Part shown: positions 17,628 to 27,325 of the stretch, piece after piece | How positions within the stretch are numbered: position 1 is the first letter of the stretch | How the letters are laid out: each line of letters begins with the position of its first letter | Origin: Flavobacterium orientale | GTDB lineage: Bacteria > Bacteroidota > Bacteroidia > Flavobacteriales > Flavobacteriaceae | Reading direction: 5' to 3' | Length of the DNA: 64,000 nt | NCBI RefSeq assembly: GCF_014638005.1 | Contig: NZ_BMFG01000001.1 | Coordinates: 388,421 to 452,420, forward strand | The notes under the pieces: model-generated | Told to the model about the DNA's origin: nothing | What the model saw: the letters and a program-made list of their open reading frames with translations, nothing else | The model's database searches: none | Program-made: the position numbers and the translations under genes

Positions 17628-18653
17628 ATGATTTTAATTAGAAAATTACTTTTTCCATTTGCAATTTTATATGGTTTTGTGACAGCCATTAGAAATTTTT
17701 TATATGATAAAGCAGTTTTAAAGTCATTTTCATTCGATGTCCCGGTTATTGCTGTTGGTAATTTATCTGTTGGAGGAACTGGTAAAACACCCCAAATTGA
17801 ATATTTAATCAGAATGTTGCAAGAAAACTATCAAGTTGCTACTTTAAGTCGGGGTTATAAACGCAAGTCTAAAGGATTTCTCTTAGCGAATTCCAAGTCA
17901 ACTGTTTCAGATTTAGGTGATGAATCGTTCCAATATCATACAAAATTCCACAATTTACAAGTAGCTGTCGATGCCGATCGGGTAAATGGAATAAGTCAAT
18001 TGTTGCATCAAACTATTCCACCTCAAGTGATTTTGTTAGATGATGCTTTTCAACACCGAAGAGTTAAAGCCGGATTTTATGTTTTATTGACCGCTTTTGA
18101 CGATTTATATATTGATGATTTTATGTTGCCAACCGGTAATTTAAGAGAGTACCAATCCGGTGCAAAAAGAGCTTCGGTGGTAATTGTTACCAAATGTCCC
18201 ATTGATTTGTCTGAAAAACAACGACTTGAAATCGAAAAAAAATTACAAGTAAAAAGCTATCAAAAACTTTTTTTTAGTAGTATTTCCTATGATGAATTTG
18301 TGTATTCTGAAACTACAAAAAAAGCAATTAAAGAAATTAAAGAATCAGAAAAACTTTTAGTTTCAGGAATTGCAAAACCAAAACCATTTTATGATTTTGT
18401 ACAAAAGGACTCCGATGAAAAATTGACTTTCAATGATCATCATGATTTTACTGAAAGTGATATTGATTCGATTCGAAATAAATCCAAAGGAAAAATTATA
18501 GTGACTACCGAAAAAGATTATATGCGGTTAAAAGGAAAATTGAAACCGGAAAAATTATTCTATTTACCAATTAAAAGCACTTTTATTCAAAACGAATTAG
18601 AATTTATAAATACAATTAAAAATTATGTGGAACAAAGTACAAGAAACCGTTAG
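17628..18653 (+). CDS. lpxK: Tetraacyldisaccharide 4'-kinase
   Basis: LpxK phosphorylates the 4'-position of the lipid A precursor disaccharide at the inner membrane. The 341-residue length is typical. The N-terminal hydrophobic segment (residues 5-22) docks to the membrane. The displaced P-loop is GNLSVGGTGKT (44-54). LLDDAFQHR contains conserved catalytic acidic residues, and a C-terminal VTTEKDYMRLKG segment is also typical. The gene overlaps the downstream purine nucleoside phosphorylase gene by 29 bases, so the pair is translationally coupled although the pathways are unrelated. Confidence 0.96.
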   Translation: MILIRKLLFPFAILYGFVTAIRNFLYDKAVLKSFSFDVPVIAVGNLSVGGTGKTPQIEYLIRMLQENYQVATLSRGYKRKSKGFLLANSKSTVSDLGDESFQYHTKFHNLQVAVDADRVNGISQLLHQTIPPQVILLDDAFQHRRVKAGFYVLLTAFDDLYIDDFMLPTGNLREYQSGAKRASVVIVTKCPIDLSEKQRLEIEKKLQVKSYQKLFFSSISYDEFVYSETTKKAIKEIKESEKLLVSGIAKPKPFYDFVQKDSDEKLTFNDHHDFTESDIDSIRNKSKGKIIVTTEKDYMRLKGKLKPEKLFYLPIKSTFIQNELEFINTIKNYVEQSTRNR

Positions 18654-19440
18654 TTATCTCAAGAAAATAACAAATTTCACACCTGAATTTGGTGTGATTT
18701 TAGGTTCAGGATTGGGTTCGTTTACTCAAGATTTAGAAATAGAATTTACGATTCCTTATGCTGAAATTCCGAATTTTCCGGTATCGACAGTTCAAGGTCA
18801 CAAAGGTGCTTTGGTTTTTGGGAAAATTGGTTCCAAGAAAGTAGTAGCAATGCAAGGAAGGTTTCATTATTATGAAGGTTATGATATGCAAACGGTTACA
18901 TTTCCGGTTAGAGTGATGAAATATTTGGGTGTGACCAAACTTATTGTTTCCAATGCATCCGGTGGTGTAAATGCTAATTATGTAGTGGGTGATATTGTGG
19001 TGATAAAAGATCACATCAATATGTTTCCCGATCATCCGCTACGAGGTCAAAACGACGAGCGATTCGGACCGCGATTCGTGAATATGAGCGAGCCCTATTC
19101 GTTAGACATGATTAAACAATTGAAAACAATTGCAACGCAAAATGCAATAAGTTTGAAAGACGGAATTTATTTAGGACTTCAAGGGCCCACTTTTGAAACC
19201 TTGGCAGAATATAAAATGGTAAAAATTTTAGGTGCTGATTGTGTAGGAATGTCAACCGTTCCTGAAGTTATTGTTGCCCGACATATGAATGTAGATTGTC
19301 TTGGAATTTCGGTCATTACCGATATGGGGAATGAGGAATCAATTCATGAAGTAAACCATCAAGAAGTGTTAGAAGCTGCCCGAAAAGCAGAACCTAATGT
19401 TAGAAAATTAATTAAATTATTTATAGAAAATTCGATTTAA
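18625..19440 (+). CDS. punA: Purine-nucleoside phosphorylase (trimeric type)
   Basis: Cleaves inosine and guanosine with phosphate to the base and ribose-1-phosphate in purine salvage. The 271 residues match the PNP/MTAP trimeric family: GSGLGSF near the N terminus, QGRFHYYEGY, SNASGGVN, LQGPTFET, and the specificity segment GMSTVPEVIVARH. The ATG at 18625 lies inside the end of lpxK in another frame; it is needed to include the phosphate-site Gly-rich loop. The stop is separated by a single base from the stop of the convergent histidine kinase gene. Confidence 0.95.
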   Translation: MWNKVQETVSYLKKITNFTPEFGVILGSGLGSFTQDLEIEFTIPYAEIPNFPVSTVQGHKGALVFGKIGSKKVVAMQGRFHYYEGYDMQTVTFPVRVMKYLGVTKLIVSNASGGVNANYVVGDIVVIKDHINMFPDHPLRGQNDERFGPRFVNMSEPYSLDMIKQLKTIATQNAISLKDGIYLGLQGPTFETLAEYKMVKILGADCVGMSTVPEVIVARHMNVDCLGISVITDMGNEESIHEVNHQEVLEAARKAEPNVRKLIKLFIENSI

Positions 19441-19441
19441 A

Positions 19442-21613
19442 CTAGCTTAATTGTTGCGCAATTACTTTATAAAAATTGTCGGGATTAAATGGTTTTGTAA
19501 TTACATCATTCATGCCAAAAGAAAGTAACATTTCTCTATTCTCATTTAACGAAATGGCAGTTAGAGCAATTATTGGGATTGTTTTGTTGAACGTTCTGAT
19601 TTTCTCAGTTGCTGTCGTTCCGTTGATTCCGGGTAAGTGAACATCCATTAAAACTAAGTCGAAATTGTTGTTTTCCACTAGCGTGATTGCCTCTTCGCCA
19701 TTGTCAACAATCTCACAAATCATCTCTTTGTTTTCAACCATTTTTTTGGTAATCATCTGATTGATTTTATTGTCTTCAACAACCAATACTTTTTTATTGC
19801 TAAAAACTGCAGAATCATATTGTTTTACAACTTCAACAAACGTTTGATGTCCAATTTTAAAATCTAAAGCAAACGAAAAACTGGAGCCAACATTTACGTC
19901 GCTTTTAAGTTTGATTTCGCCACCTAATAGATTTACCAATCGTTTTACAATTGCTAAACCTAGTCCGGTTCCGCCATATTTTCTATTTATTTCAACGGAG
20001 CCTTGTGAAAAACTTTCGAAGATAGCTTCTTGATTTTCAGGCGGGATTCCAATGCCGTTGTCATTTATATCAAAATAGATTCTGGTTAAATCCTCTTCAT
20101 TTGTTTCTAAAGGAATTATTTTTGCACTAACACTTACAGTTCCGTTTTTAGTAAACTTTAAAGCATTATTAATTAAATTGATAAATATTTGTGATAATTT
20201 AGTCGGGTCGCCAATTAAGTTTTCAGGAATATTCTCGTCAATATCCAATACAAAATCATTGTTGTTTTTGCTGGCTAAATCTTTAAAAGAATTTTGTAAA
20301 TCTTCCAGCAATTGCTTGATGTTTACATTGATGCTCTCAATTTCAATGTTTTCACTTTCAACACGGTTAATTTCCAGTATATCATTAATGAAGTTCAACA
20401 GATAATCACCTGAAAATTTAAGCGAAGTTAAATATTGTAATTGCGATTTTTTTGGTTTTTCCTCCAGCAGTAAATGTGAAATTCCGTTGATTGCATTTAG
20501 TGGAGTTCTTAACTCATGACTAACTGTTGATAAAAATTCTGCTCTGGCTTTTGAAGCTTTTTCTGCTTTGTCTTTGGCCAATTGAAGCTCGGTATTTTTA
20601 TCTTGAAGCAATTTATTTGTTTGGCTTCTAATAATATTATTCTTGTATAAGGATAAACTTAGAAGTGATAAAATTGATATTAAAGCGATACTTAACAAAC
20701 TAATTAATTTAGAAAATTTTGTAGCTTTTGCTTGTGCTTTGTTTTCTTTATCTAATTGTTCTATGGTTTTAAGTCGTTCAGTTTCTTTGAAACTCATGAA
20801 ACCTTCTGCACCAATTTTTTTTTGATTAATTGCTAAAATACTGTCTTTAATTAAAACGTGATTTTTTAAAAAAGTATGCGATTTTGAAAGATCTAAAACG
20901 CGTTCATATGATTCACTTAATGCTTTATAAGTATTTGATTGTACTTCTAAGTTATTGTATTTTTTTGCTAATTCGATCGCACGATTCAAATAATTTAAAG
21001 CCAAATTATTTCGAGAATTTTCTAATTCGATGGCACCTAAAAGGTAATATGCTTCAGCTTTAGTTTTAAAAGTATCTTCTGCATCACTTTTAGAAACTAT
21101 AGTATTTAAAATTTTAGTAGCCAGCTGAAATTCATTTTTAGCTTTATAAACTTTTCCTTTTTGTAAATTAATTAAATCTCTTGCTCCTTCAATTTTTAAT
21201 TCATTATAAATTTGTTCTGCATCTCTAAAATAGTTCTCTGCTTTTGAAAATTCTTTTTTCTCAATATAACAAACCCCAAGATTATAAAAAGAGTAAGCCA
21301 TTTCTGCCGAAGGCTCTAAAGTTTGATACAAACTAATGCTTTTATTAAATGTTTCAATGGCATCAGAATAGCGTTTTAATTCTAAATAAACATTTCCCAA
21401 AAGTGAATATGCCGCAGCTTTCGCTTGAACATTGGATGATTTATCTGCTTTTTCAATTGCGTTTTGTAAATTCTCTAACGTTAAACTGTAGTTGTTGTTT
21501 TTTAAATTAAAATTGGCCAAATCCATATAATAGGAAGTGCTATCATTTATAGAATTGATTTGTGCGAAAGATGAAATTGTAACAAATAAAAAGTAGAAAA
21601 GTAATTGTTTCAT
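19442..21613 (-). CDS. Hybrid sensor histidine kinase with TPR sensor domain
   Basis: A 723-residue two-component hybrid. A signal peptide (residues 1-18) is followed by a periplasmic tetratricopeptide region (about 30-260), a coiled linker, a transmembrane helix (about 302-323), a HisKA domain with phospho-acceptor His366 (STVSHELRTPLN), an HATPase domain with NLINNALKFT and GTGLGLAI, and a C-terminal receiver with phospho-acceptor Asp657 (LVLMDVHLPG) and Lys707 (TKPF). This TPR-HK-REC layout is common in flavobacteria. No response-regulator gene lies adjacent, so the output partner is unknown. It starts 35 bases downstream of gap on the same strand and may be cotranscribed. Confidence 0.94.
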   Translation of the reverse strand: MKQLLFYFLFVTISSFAQINSINDSTSYYMDLANFNLKNNNYSLTLENLQNAIEKADKSSNVQAKAAAYSLLGNVYLELKRYSDAIETFNKSISLYQTLEPSAEMAYSFYNLGVCYIEKKEFSKAENYFRDAEQIYNELKIEGARDLINLQKGKVYKAKNEFQLATKILNTIVSKSDAEDTFKTKAEAYYLLGAIELENSRNNLALNYLNRAIELAKKYNNLEVQSNTYKALSESYERVLDLSKSHTFLKNHVLIKDSILAINQKKIGAEGFMSFKETERLKTIEQLDKENKAQAKATKFSKLISLLSIALISILSLLSLSLYKNNIIRSQTNKLLQDKNTELQLAKDKAEKASKARAEFLSTVSHELRTPLNAINGISHLLLEEKPKKSQLQYLTSLKFSGDYLLNFINDILEINRVESENIEIESINVNIKQLLEDLQNSFKDLASKNNNDFVLDIDENIPENLIGDPTKLSQIFINLINNALKFTKNGTVSVSAKIIPLETNEEDLTRIYFDINDNGIGIPPENQEAIFESFSQGSVEINRKYGGTGLGLAIVKRLVNLLGGEIKLKSDVNVGSSFSFALDFKIGHQTFVEVVKQYDSAVFSNKKVLVVEDNKINQMITKKMVENKEMICEIVDNGEEAITLVENNNFDLVLMDVHLPGINGTTATEKIRTFNKTIPIIALTAISLNENREMLLSFGMNDVITKPFNPDNFYKVIAQQLS

Positions 21614-21648
21614 ACTTTAAGAATTAAACTTATGTTTTATAAAATTAA

Positions 21649-22650
21649 TTATTTATTTGAAATAAATAGGATTAAGTCAATAATTCTTGAAGAATATCCG
21701 GTTTCGTTGTCATACCATCCAACAACTTTCACCATTTTATCAATAACAGATGTCAATTGGGCATCAAATAAACACGAATTTTTATTTCCGATAATGTCAA
21801 CAGAAACGATGGGATCTTCGGTATAAGCTAAAATGCCTTTCAATTCATTATCTGAGGCATTTTTAAAAGCTAAATTCAATTCTTCAATAGTTACGTTTCT
21901 TTTTACATAACAAGTTATATCCGTTAATGAACCGTTTGCAACAGGTACTCTAATGCCGCTTCCGCCAATTTTACCATTCATTTCAGGGAAAATTTTGGTT
22001 AGTGCTTTTGCCGCTCCTGTTGTTGTTGGAACTATAGATTGTGCAGCTCCTCGAGCTCTCCTTAAATCTTTATGTGGTTGATCATGTAGACTTTGATCTG
22101 TGGTATATGAATGAACGGTTGTGATATAAGCTTGTTCAATACCACAAAGCTTATTGATGATTTGAATCATGGGTGCCGCATTGTTGGTGGTGCAGCTTGC
22201 ATTGGAAATGATTGTTTCGGAACCATCTAATAATGATTCGTTCACTCCCATAACAATTGTTTTGATGAAATCATCTTCGGGTGGTGCAGAAAGAATAACT
22301 TTTTTTGCACCGGAATCTAGGTGCTTTTGAGCTTCAACTTGGGTTTTGAATTTTCCTGTTGCTTCAATTACAAAGTCAATAGAATGTTTTTTCCAATCAA
22401 TTTTTTCAATATTTTTTTCTTGAAGATAGGCATATTCTTTAGCGTCAATCAGTAATTGATTATTGGTTGCAGTTACCTCAAAAGGAAAAATGCCGTGAAT
22501 ACTGTCGTATTTTAACAAATGTGCCATTGTTTTAGCATCGGCAATATCATTAATTGCTACAACTTCAATGGCTTCATGTTGGTGTAGCAATCGAAACACA
22601 TTTCTGCCTATTCTTCCAAAACCGTTTATTGCAACTCTAATTTTTGTCAT
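21649..22650 (-). CDS. gap: Type I glyceraldehyde-3-phosphate dehydrogenase
   Basis: Oxidises glyceraldehyde-3-phosphate with NAD(P) and phosphate in glycolysis, or runs in reverse in gluconeogenesis. The 333 residues show the Rossmann motif INGFGRIGR, the catalytic Cys153 in SNASCTTN, the His-containing TTVHSYTTDQ, and GWYDNETGYSSR at the C terminus. The coenzyme loop reads INDIADAKTM, somewhat unlike the usual glycolytic NDP/NDL form, so NAD versus NADP preference is uncertain. It follows lipA after 24 bases and precedes the histidine kinase. Confidence 0.95.
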   Translation of the reverse strand: MTKIRVAINGFGRIGRNVFRLLHQHEAIEVVAINDIADAKTMAHLLKYDSIHGIFPFEVTATNNQLLIDAKEYAYLQEKNIEKIDWKKHSIDFVIEATGKFKTQVEAQKHLDSGAKKVILSAPPEDDFIKTIVMGVNESLLDGSETIISNASCTTNNAAPMIQIINKLCGIEQAYITTVHSYTTDQSLHDQPHKDLRRARGAAQSIVPTTTGAAKALTKIFPEMNGKIGGSGIRVPVANGSLTDITCYVKRNVTIEELNLAFKNASDNELKGILAYTEDPIVSVDIIGNKNSCLFDAQLTSVIDKMVKVVGWYDNETGYSSRIIDLILFISNK

Positions 22651-22674
22651 CAGAACAAAAGAGGTTTAACAAAA

Positions 22675-23547
22675 TTAAAGGATATGTTTTTGAGCATGGT
22701 AAGAAGATCTAACCAATGCACCACTTTCCACATGACGGAAACCCATTTCTTTTCCTAAGGTTTCATATTTTTTAAATTGTTCCGGAGTGATGAATTCTTT
22801 TACCGGCAAATGCTTTTTGCTTGGTTGCAAATATTGACCAATAGTAACAATATCAACATGCACAGAGCGAAGGTCCTTCATAGTTTGGATAACTTCTTCT
22901 TCGGTTTCGCCAAGTCCTAACATGATGCCCGATTTTGTTCTGTTGATGCCTTTTTCTTTCAAATAACGAAGCACTTCCAGGCTCCGATCATATTTTGCTT
23001 GAATCCGAACTTCGCGAGTTAATCTTCTTACAGTTTCCATGTTGTGAGAGACCACTTCAGGATTGGCTTCTATAATTCGATCAATATTTTTTTCGTTTCC
23101 TTGAAAATCAGGAATTAAAGTTTCTAATGTAGTGGTTGGCTTCATTCTTCGAATGGCCCAAATAGTTTCTTGCCAAATAATGGAACCCATATCTTTCAAA
23201 TCATCACGGTCAACACTTGTGATAACAGCGTGTTTGATATTCATAATTTTGATAGAACGAGCCACTTTTTCAGGTTCATCCCAATCCACCGTTTCGGGTC
23301 TTCCGGTCTTTACACCACAAAAACCACAGGAACGTGTACAAATATTACCTAAAATCATGAAAGTAGCCGTGCCTTCTCCCCAACATTCTCCCATGTTTGG
23401 ACAACTTCCCGAGGTGCAAATAGTGTTCAATTTGTATTTGTCTACTAACCCTCTAAGTTCTGTATATTTTTGTCCGGTAGGTAGTTTTACCCTTAACCAT
23501 TTTGGTTTTCCAATTGGTGGTTGTACGCTATCTATAACAGTATTCAT
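22675..23547 (-). CDS. lipA: Lipoyl synthase
   Basis: A radical SAM enzyme that inserts two sulfurs into octanoyl groups on E2/GcvH proteins to make lipoate. The auxiliary cluster is C44-x4-C49-x5-C55, the radical SAM cluster is C70-x3-C74-x2-C77, and the C-terminal RSSYHA carries the conserved Arg-Ser-Ser ligand motif. The 290-residue length is normal. A TATCTTTG -7 box is seen at 23574-23567, giving a short leader before the ATG. Confidence 0.97.
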   Translation of the reverse strand: MNTVIDSVQPPIGKPKWLRVKLPTGQKYTELRGLVDKYKLNTICTSGSCPNMGECWGEGTATFMILGNICTRSCGFCGVKTGRPETVDWDEPEKVARSIKIMNIKHAVITSVDRDDLKDMGSIIWQETIWAIRRMKPTTTLETLIPDFQGNEKNIDRIIEANPEVVSHNMETVRRLTREVRIQAKYDRSLEVLRYLKEKGINRTKSGIMLGLGETEEEVIQTMKDLRSVHVDIVTIGQYLQPSKKHLPVKEFITPEQFKKYETLGKEMGFRHVESGALVRSSYHAQKHIL

Positions 23548-23636
23548 AGTGCAATTTTTTGAAATGCAAAGATAAGAAAAGAAAATTATCTAATGGTGCT
23601 TTTAAAGAAGTTGAGAATCAGAAAACGATTAAAAAA

Positions 23637-24185
23637 TTATTTTCGTTCAATAATCTCTGCTAGTAGCTTTTTGGCTCTCAAAATTTTAACTTTTACATTA
23701 TTTAAAGGTTCATTCAAGTGTTCCGAAATTTCCTGATAACTCATTTCCTGAAAATAACGAAGTTGAATAACTTCTTGATAATGCGGTTTTAATTCTTTGA
23801 TAAATTGCAGTAATTGGGATAGATTTTGTTCTGTAATCAACGTGTCTTCAGCCGATGGAGAACTATCTGCAATGTTGTAAGCTTGTCTGTCTTCTTGGTC
23901 TGTGATGTCTAAATTTTGTTTTGATTTCTTTTTTCTAAGCAAATCAATATGAACATTTTTTGCAATTGCAATCAGCCAAGTGTTAAATTGAAAGGAATAG
24001 TTATAATTGGCTAATTTATCAAAGGCTTTCGAAAAAGTTTCTATGGTAATGTCTTCTGCATCTGTTTCATTTTCAGTTCTTTTTAACATAAATCCATAGA
24101 CTTCATTCCAATACAAGTCAAGTAGCATTGTAAAAGCTAACTGATCACCATTTTTGGCTTTTTCTATGATTGGTTTTATTTCCAA
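23637..24185 (-). CDS. ECF-type RNA polymerase sigma factor
   Basis: A 182-residue sigma-70 family factor with region 2 (about 17-85, DAEDITIETFSKAFDKL and the NTWLIAIAKN helix) and region 4 (about 120-180, LRYFQEMSYQEISEHL). The only in-frame start that keeps region 2 complete is a TTG at 24185, which overlaps the stop region of the upstream glycosyltransferase gene by 10 bases, implying translational coupling. No anti-sigma gene lies next to it, which is atypical for ECF factors. Target regulon unknown; the coupling hints at an envelope role. Confidence 0.88.
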   Translation of the reverse strand: MEIKPIIEKAKNGDQLAFTMLLDLYWNEVYGFMLKRTENETDAEDITIETFSKAFDKLANYNYSFQFNTWLIAIAKNVHIDLLRKKKSKQNLDITDQEDRQAYNIADSSPSAEDTLITEQNLSQLLQFIKELKPHYQEVIQLRYFQEMSYQEISEHLNEPLNNVKVKILRAKKLLAEIIERK

Positions 24186-25282
24186 TGAACCGGTTTTGAA
24201 AAAAGATTAGTAAAAAATATATTCAATTGCGTAAAAATGAGTACCAGTTCTAAAAACGGATACCAATACATAACGTCAGATTCCTTCAATTTAGAAGCGG
24301 CATATCCTAAAGAAATCCAACTAAACAAATACCTTCCAACACAAATCGAGCCAACAGCTATCCAATTGTATTGAAAAGCGAATAAAAGTAGTGCTAAAAT
24401 CAGAAAAGAAATTTGACTCAGATAAAAAACTGACAATTGAAAACGGTCAAAAAACTTATAATTTGTGGCTGTTGAAATATGCCTTCTTTTTTGGGTAAAC
24501 CATTCCTTGAAAGAAGTTTTGGGTTTAGAATAGGTAAAACTATTTTTTGAAAAACAAATAGTGGTATTGCTATTGTTTGAAGCTTGATTGATAAACAAAT
24601 CATCATCTCCCGACCTGATTTTCATGTGGTCAATAAAACCGTTTACTCTGAAAAACTCTTCTCTTTTATAGGCTAAATTTCTACCAACTCCCATATACGG
24701 TTTTCCAATTTTTGCCCAGCCAAAATATTGAGTTGCGGTTAGTAACGTCTCAAATCGAATTAGTTTATTGATAAACGAATTGGGTATTTTTTCATATGCT
24801 CCATAACCTAAAACAATGGTTTTTTTCATGGTGAAATGCGAACTCATTTCCTGAAGCCAGTTTTCAGTTTCAGGATAACAATCAGCATCTGTAAAAACCA
24901 AATATTCGTGTTTGGCCGCTTTTATGCCTAAAGTAAGTGCAAATTTTTTGTTGCCCCAAAAAGCTTCGTTGTTTTTTACTTTGACTAATTTTATATTGGA
25001 ATTATTTTTTTCAAATTCTTCAAAAATATCCAAGGTGTTATCACTTGAGGAATCATCAATCAGCACAATTTCAAACTCCGGATACTTTTGATTTAAAAGT
25101 AAAGGAATGAATTTTGAAACATTTTCTGCTTCGTTTTTTGCACAAACAATTACAGAAACAGGTATTTTTTTTGGATTTGTTTCTTTTGAATGACTAAATG
25201 AAAACCGACCAAAAACTAGTGAATAATAGACAAGTTGAATAGCCACTACACCTATAAAAATATAGAAAAGCAGGTCTAACAT
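24176..25282 (-). CDS. Membrane glycosyltransferase, family 2
   Basis: A 368-residue inner-membrane GT-A enzyme. One N-terminal helix (residues 3-23) precedes the catalytic domain: VSVIVCAKNEAEN, LIDDSSSDNT and the metal-binding D132-A-D134. A QKRRH motif near residue 270 resembles the QxxRW acceptor motif. The C terminus has two or three further membrane helices. The sugar donor and acceptor are unknown; polysaccharide or glycolipid synthesis is likely. Its 3' end overlaps the ECF sigma gene and it starts 15 bases after the small Cys-containing membrane protein, so all three form one transcript. Confidence 0.9.
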   Translation of the reverse strand: MLDLLFYIFIGVVAIQLVYYSLVFGRFSFSHSKETNPKKIPVSVIVCAKNEAENVSKFIPLLLNQKYPEFEIVLIDDSSSDNTLDIFEEFEKNNSNIKLVKVKNNEAFWGNKKFALTLGIKAAKHEYLVFTDADCYPETENWLQEMSSHFTMKKTIVLGYGAYEKIPNSFINKLIRFETLLTATQYFGWAKIGKPYMGVGRNLAYKREEFFRVNGFIDHMKIRSGDDDLFINQASNNSNTTICFSKNSFTYSKPKTSFKEWFTQKRRHISTATNYKFFDRFQLSVFYLSQISFLILALLLFAFQYNWIAVGSICVGRYLFSWISLGYAASKLKESDVMYWYPFLELVLIFTQLNIFFTNLFSKPVHWK

Positions 25283-25297
25283 AATAAAAAGTACAGA

Positions 25298-25501
25298 TTA
25301 AGAATGGGTTGGTTCTGAACAGTCTTTCATTTCGTCAGGTGATTTTCCGCAGAAACTGCAGTTTTCACCATCTTTATTTAAAAACGGACTTTGACTCGCA
25401 CAAGTTCCAGCAAATTTACCGTCTTTTTTCGCCCATATTTTTATGGCAATTCCCGCAAATGCTAAGGCTAAAAGACCTATGGTTAGTAATATCAATTTCA
25501 T
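25298..25501 (-). CDS. Small membrane protein with cysteine motif
   Basis: A 67-residue protein. The N-terminal helix (residues 2-23) anchors it in the membrane. The rest carries Cys34, Cys48, Cys51 and Cys60 in a pattern C-x13-C-x2-C-x8-C (NCSFCGKSPDEMKDC), which could bind metal or form disulfides. I have seen this short CxxCGK-PDEMKDC type in flavobacteria, but no function is known to me. A TATCTTTG box at 25532-25525 lies 24 bases before the ATG. First gene of the operon with the glycosyltransferase and ECF sigma factor. Confidence 0.8.
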   Translation of the reverse strand: MKLILLTIGLLALAFAGIAIKIWAKKDGKFAGTCASQSPFLNKDGENCSFCGKSPDEMKDCSEPTHS

Positions 25502-25568
25502 TTTTGATGCGTTTTTTTGTTCTGCAAAGATAAAAAAAATTCAATAGTAATTTAACATGTACGAGCAG

Positions 25569-26582
25569 TTAAATTATGTTGACCTCTACTTCAATTGTAA
25601 TACCATACGTGTCAAATACACTTTTTTGAATGTTTTGAGCAACTTCCCAAATTTCTTTGCCTGTCGCACTTCCATAATTTACTAAAACTAAAGCTTGATT
25701 TTTATGTATTCCTGCATCACCAAAACGTTTGCCTTTAAATCCGGCTTGCTCAATTAGCCAACCTGCCGGAACTTTTACTTCTGTTTCCGAAACAACATAA
25801 TGCGGCATTTCAGGAAATTTTTGTTGAATTTTATCAAAATCTGTTTTTGAAATAATCGGGTTTTTAAAAAAGCTGCCGCTGTTTCCTAATTCTTTGGGAT
25901 CAGGCAATTTACTTTTTCTAATAGCAATCACCGCATTACTAACATCTTTTAAAGTTGGTTTTGTGCAATTTTGTAGCTGTAATTCGGTTTCAATTGCTCC
26001 ATAGGAAGTAGTCAGTTTGTGATTTCTTTTTGTCAATTTGAAAACTACCGAAGTAATAATGAATTCCTCTTTTATTTCGTTTTTAAAAATACTTTCTCTG
26101 TAACCAAACTTGCATTTTGCATTATCAAAAACTAATAATTCTTGGGTTTCGATATGAATGGCTTCACACAAAACGAAGGTGTCTTTTATCTCAACACCAT
26201 AAGCTCCAATGTTTTGGATTGGAGTTGTGCCAACATTTCCGGGGATTAAGGAAAGATTTTCTAAACCGCCAAAATTGTGCTCAATAGTCCACATCACAAA
26301 CTCATGCCAGTTTTCACCGGCTTGACTTTCTACCCAAACAAAATCATCGTTTTCATCAATAATCTTAATGCCTTTTAAATTGACATGAATGACCAATGCA
26401 TCAATGTTTTGAGTTAATAACATATTGCTGCCTCCACCTAAAATAAATTTTTTCTTATCAGGAAAAGAAGTTAAAACTTCAACTAATTCATCTACAGAAT
26501 GAACAGTAACAAATAGTTTGGCTTTGGCATCAATGCCAAAAGTGTTGTAGTTTTTTAAACAAAAATCAGAATGAATCTTCAT
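25569..26582 (-). CDS. murB: UDP-N-acetylenolpyruvoylglucosamine reductase
   Basis: MurB reduces UDP-GlcNAc-enolpyruvate to UDP-MurNAc with NADPH in the cytoplasm, an early step of peptidoglycan synthesis. The 337-residue length fits type I MurB. The FAD-binding start is NTFGIDAKA, followed by LGGGSNMLL and SLIPGNVGTTPIQNIGAYG. The proton-donor Ser lies in GNSGSFFKNP, and PAGWLIEQAG follows. A TACTTTTG box at 26612-26605 lies upstream. It stands alone between the sigma operon and the DUF2461 gene. Confidence 0.97.
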   Translation of the reverse strand: MKIHSDFCLKNYNTFGIDAKAKLFVTVHSVDELVEVLTSFPDKKKFILGGGSNMLLTQNIDALVIHVNLKGIKIIDENDDFVWVESQAGENWHEFVMWTIEHNFGGLENLSLIPGNVGTTPIQNIGAYGVEIKDTFVLCEAIHIETQELLVFDNAKCKFGYRESIFKNEIKEEFIITSVVFKLTKRNHKLTTSYGAIETELQLQNCTKPTLKDVSNAVIAIRKSKLPDPKELGNSGSFFKNPIISKTDFDKIQQKFPEMPHYVVSETEVKVPAGWLIEQAGFKGKRFGDAGIHKNQALVLVNYGSATGKEIWEVAQNIQKSVFDTYGITIEVEVNII

Positions 26583-26637
26583 ATGAAAATGACTATTGAA
26601 AAAGCAAAAGTAAATTAATTGGAACGATTTATTTGTT

Positions 26638-27309
26638 TTATTCGGTTTGTAAAGCTCGATTTAAAAACTCATTTAATGGCTTCAAAACAAGTAATTTTTG
26701 AGCAATGTTTTTTGAAAACTCAGGCTCAAAAAGTGCTGAATCAGCTATCTTATGGGTTGCTGTAAAGCTTTTCATTTTTAAAAACTCAATTGCCGGATGG
26801 TCTTTTTCAAAATCTTTAGGAGCTGTTTTTAAAAGTTGACTTGGGTCACGATCTAAATCTTTAAATTCCTTTTTAAAGGTTTTGTGATTGATTATTTCTT
26901 GAAGTTCATCATAAAAAAATGCAACTTCTTTTCTGATTTTTTTCAAATCAGAGGGTTCCGGACAATATAAACCTCCGGCAATAAAACTATTTCCTTTTTC
27001 AACATGAACATAATACCCTGGTGCATTTTTTAAGTTTTGATTGGTAGAAAACCAAATTCCCATGTGTGTTTTATAAGGTGATTTGTCTTTTGAAAATCGA
27101 ATATCACGGTTGATTCTAAACGTACAGTTTTTAATTTCCAAATGCTGTAAACTTTCATCTTTTGGCTTCAAATGATCCAAAATAGAGGCTATTAAACTGT
27201 GATAGTTTTTTTTGTAATTTTCATAAGATGACTTTTGTGAAAGAAACCAATCTCTATTGTTGTTCTCTTTTAAATCTTCCAAAAATTGAATGGTGCTATT
27301 TGTAATCAT
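26638..27309 (-). CDS. DUF2461 family protein
   Basis: A 223-residue cytoplasmic protein of the DUF2461/TIGR02453 family. Visible signatures are NNNRDWF near the N terminus, RINRDIRFSKDKSPYKTHMG in the middle, and GGLYCPEPSDLKKIR. The family is widespread but has no established function. The gene has a good promoter of its own and is preceded by a non-coding stretch with a palindrome that could be an operator. Confidence 0.9.
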   Translation of the reverse strand: MITNSTIQFLEDLKENNNRDWFLSQKSSYENYKKNYHSLIASILDHLKPKDESLQHLEIKNCTFRINRDIRFSKDKSPYKTHMGIWFSTNQNLKNAPGYYVHVEKGNSFIAGGLYCPEPSDLKKIRKEVAFFYDELQEIINHKTFKKEFKDLDRDPSQLLKTAPKDFEKDHPAIEFLKMKSFTATHKIADSALFEPEFSKNIAQKLLVLKPLNEFLNRALQTE

Positions 27310-27325
27310 GTTAAAAATGTTTTAA

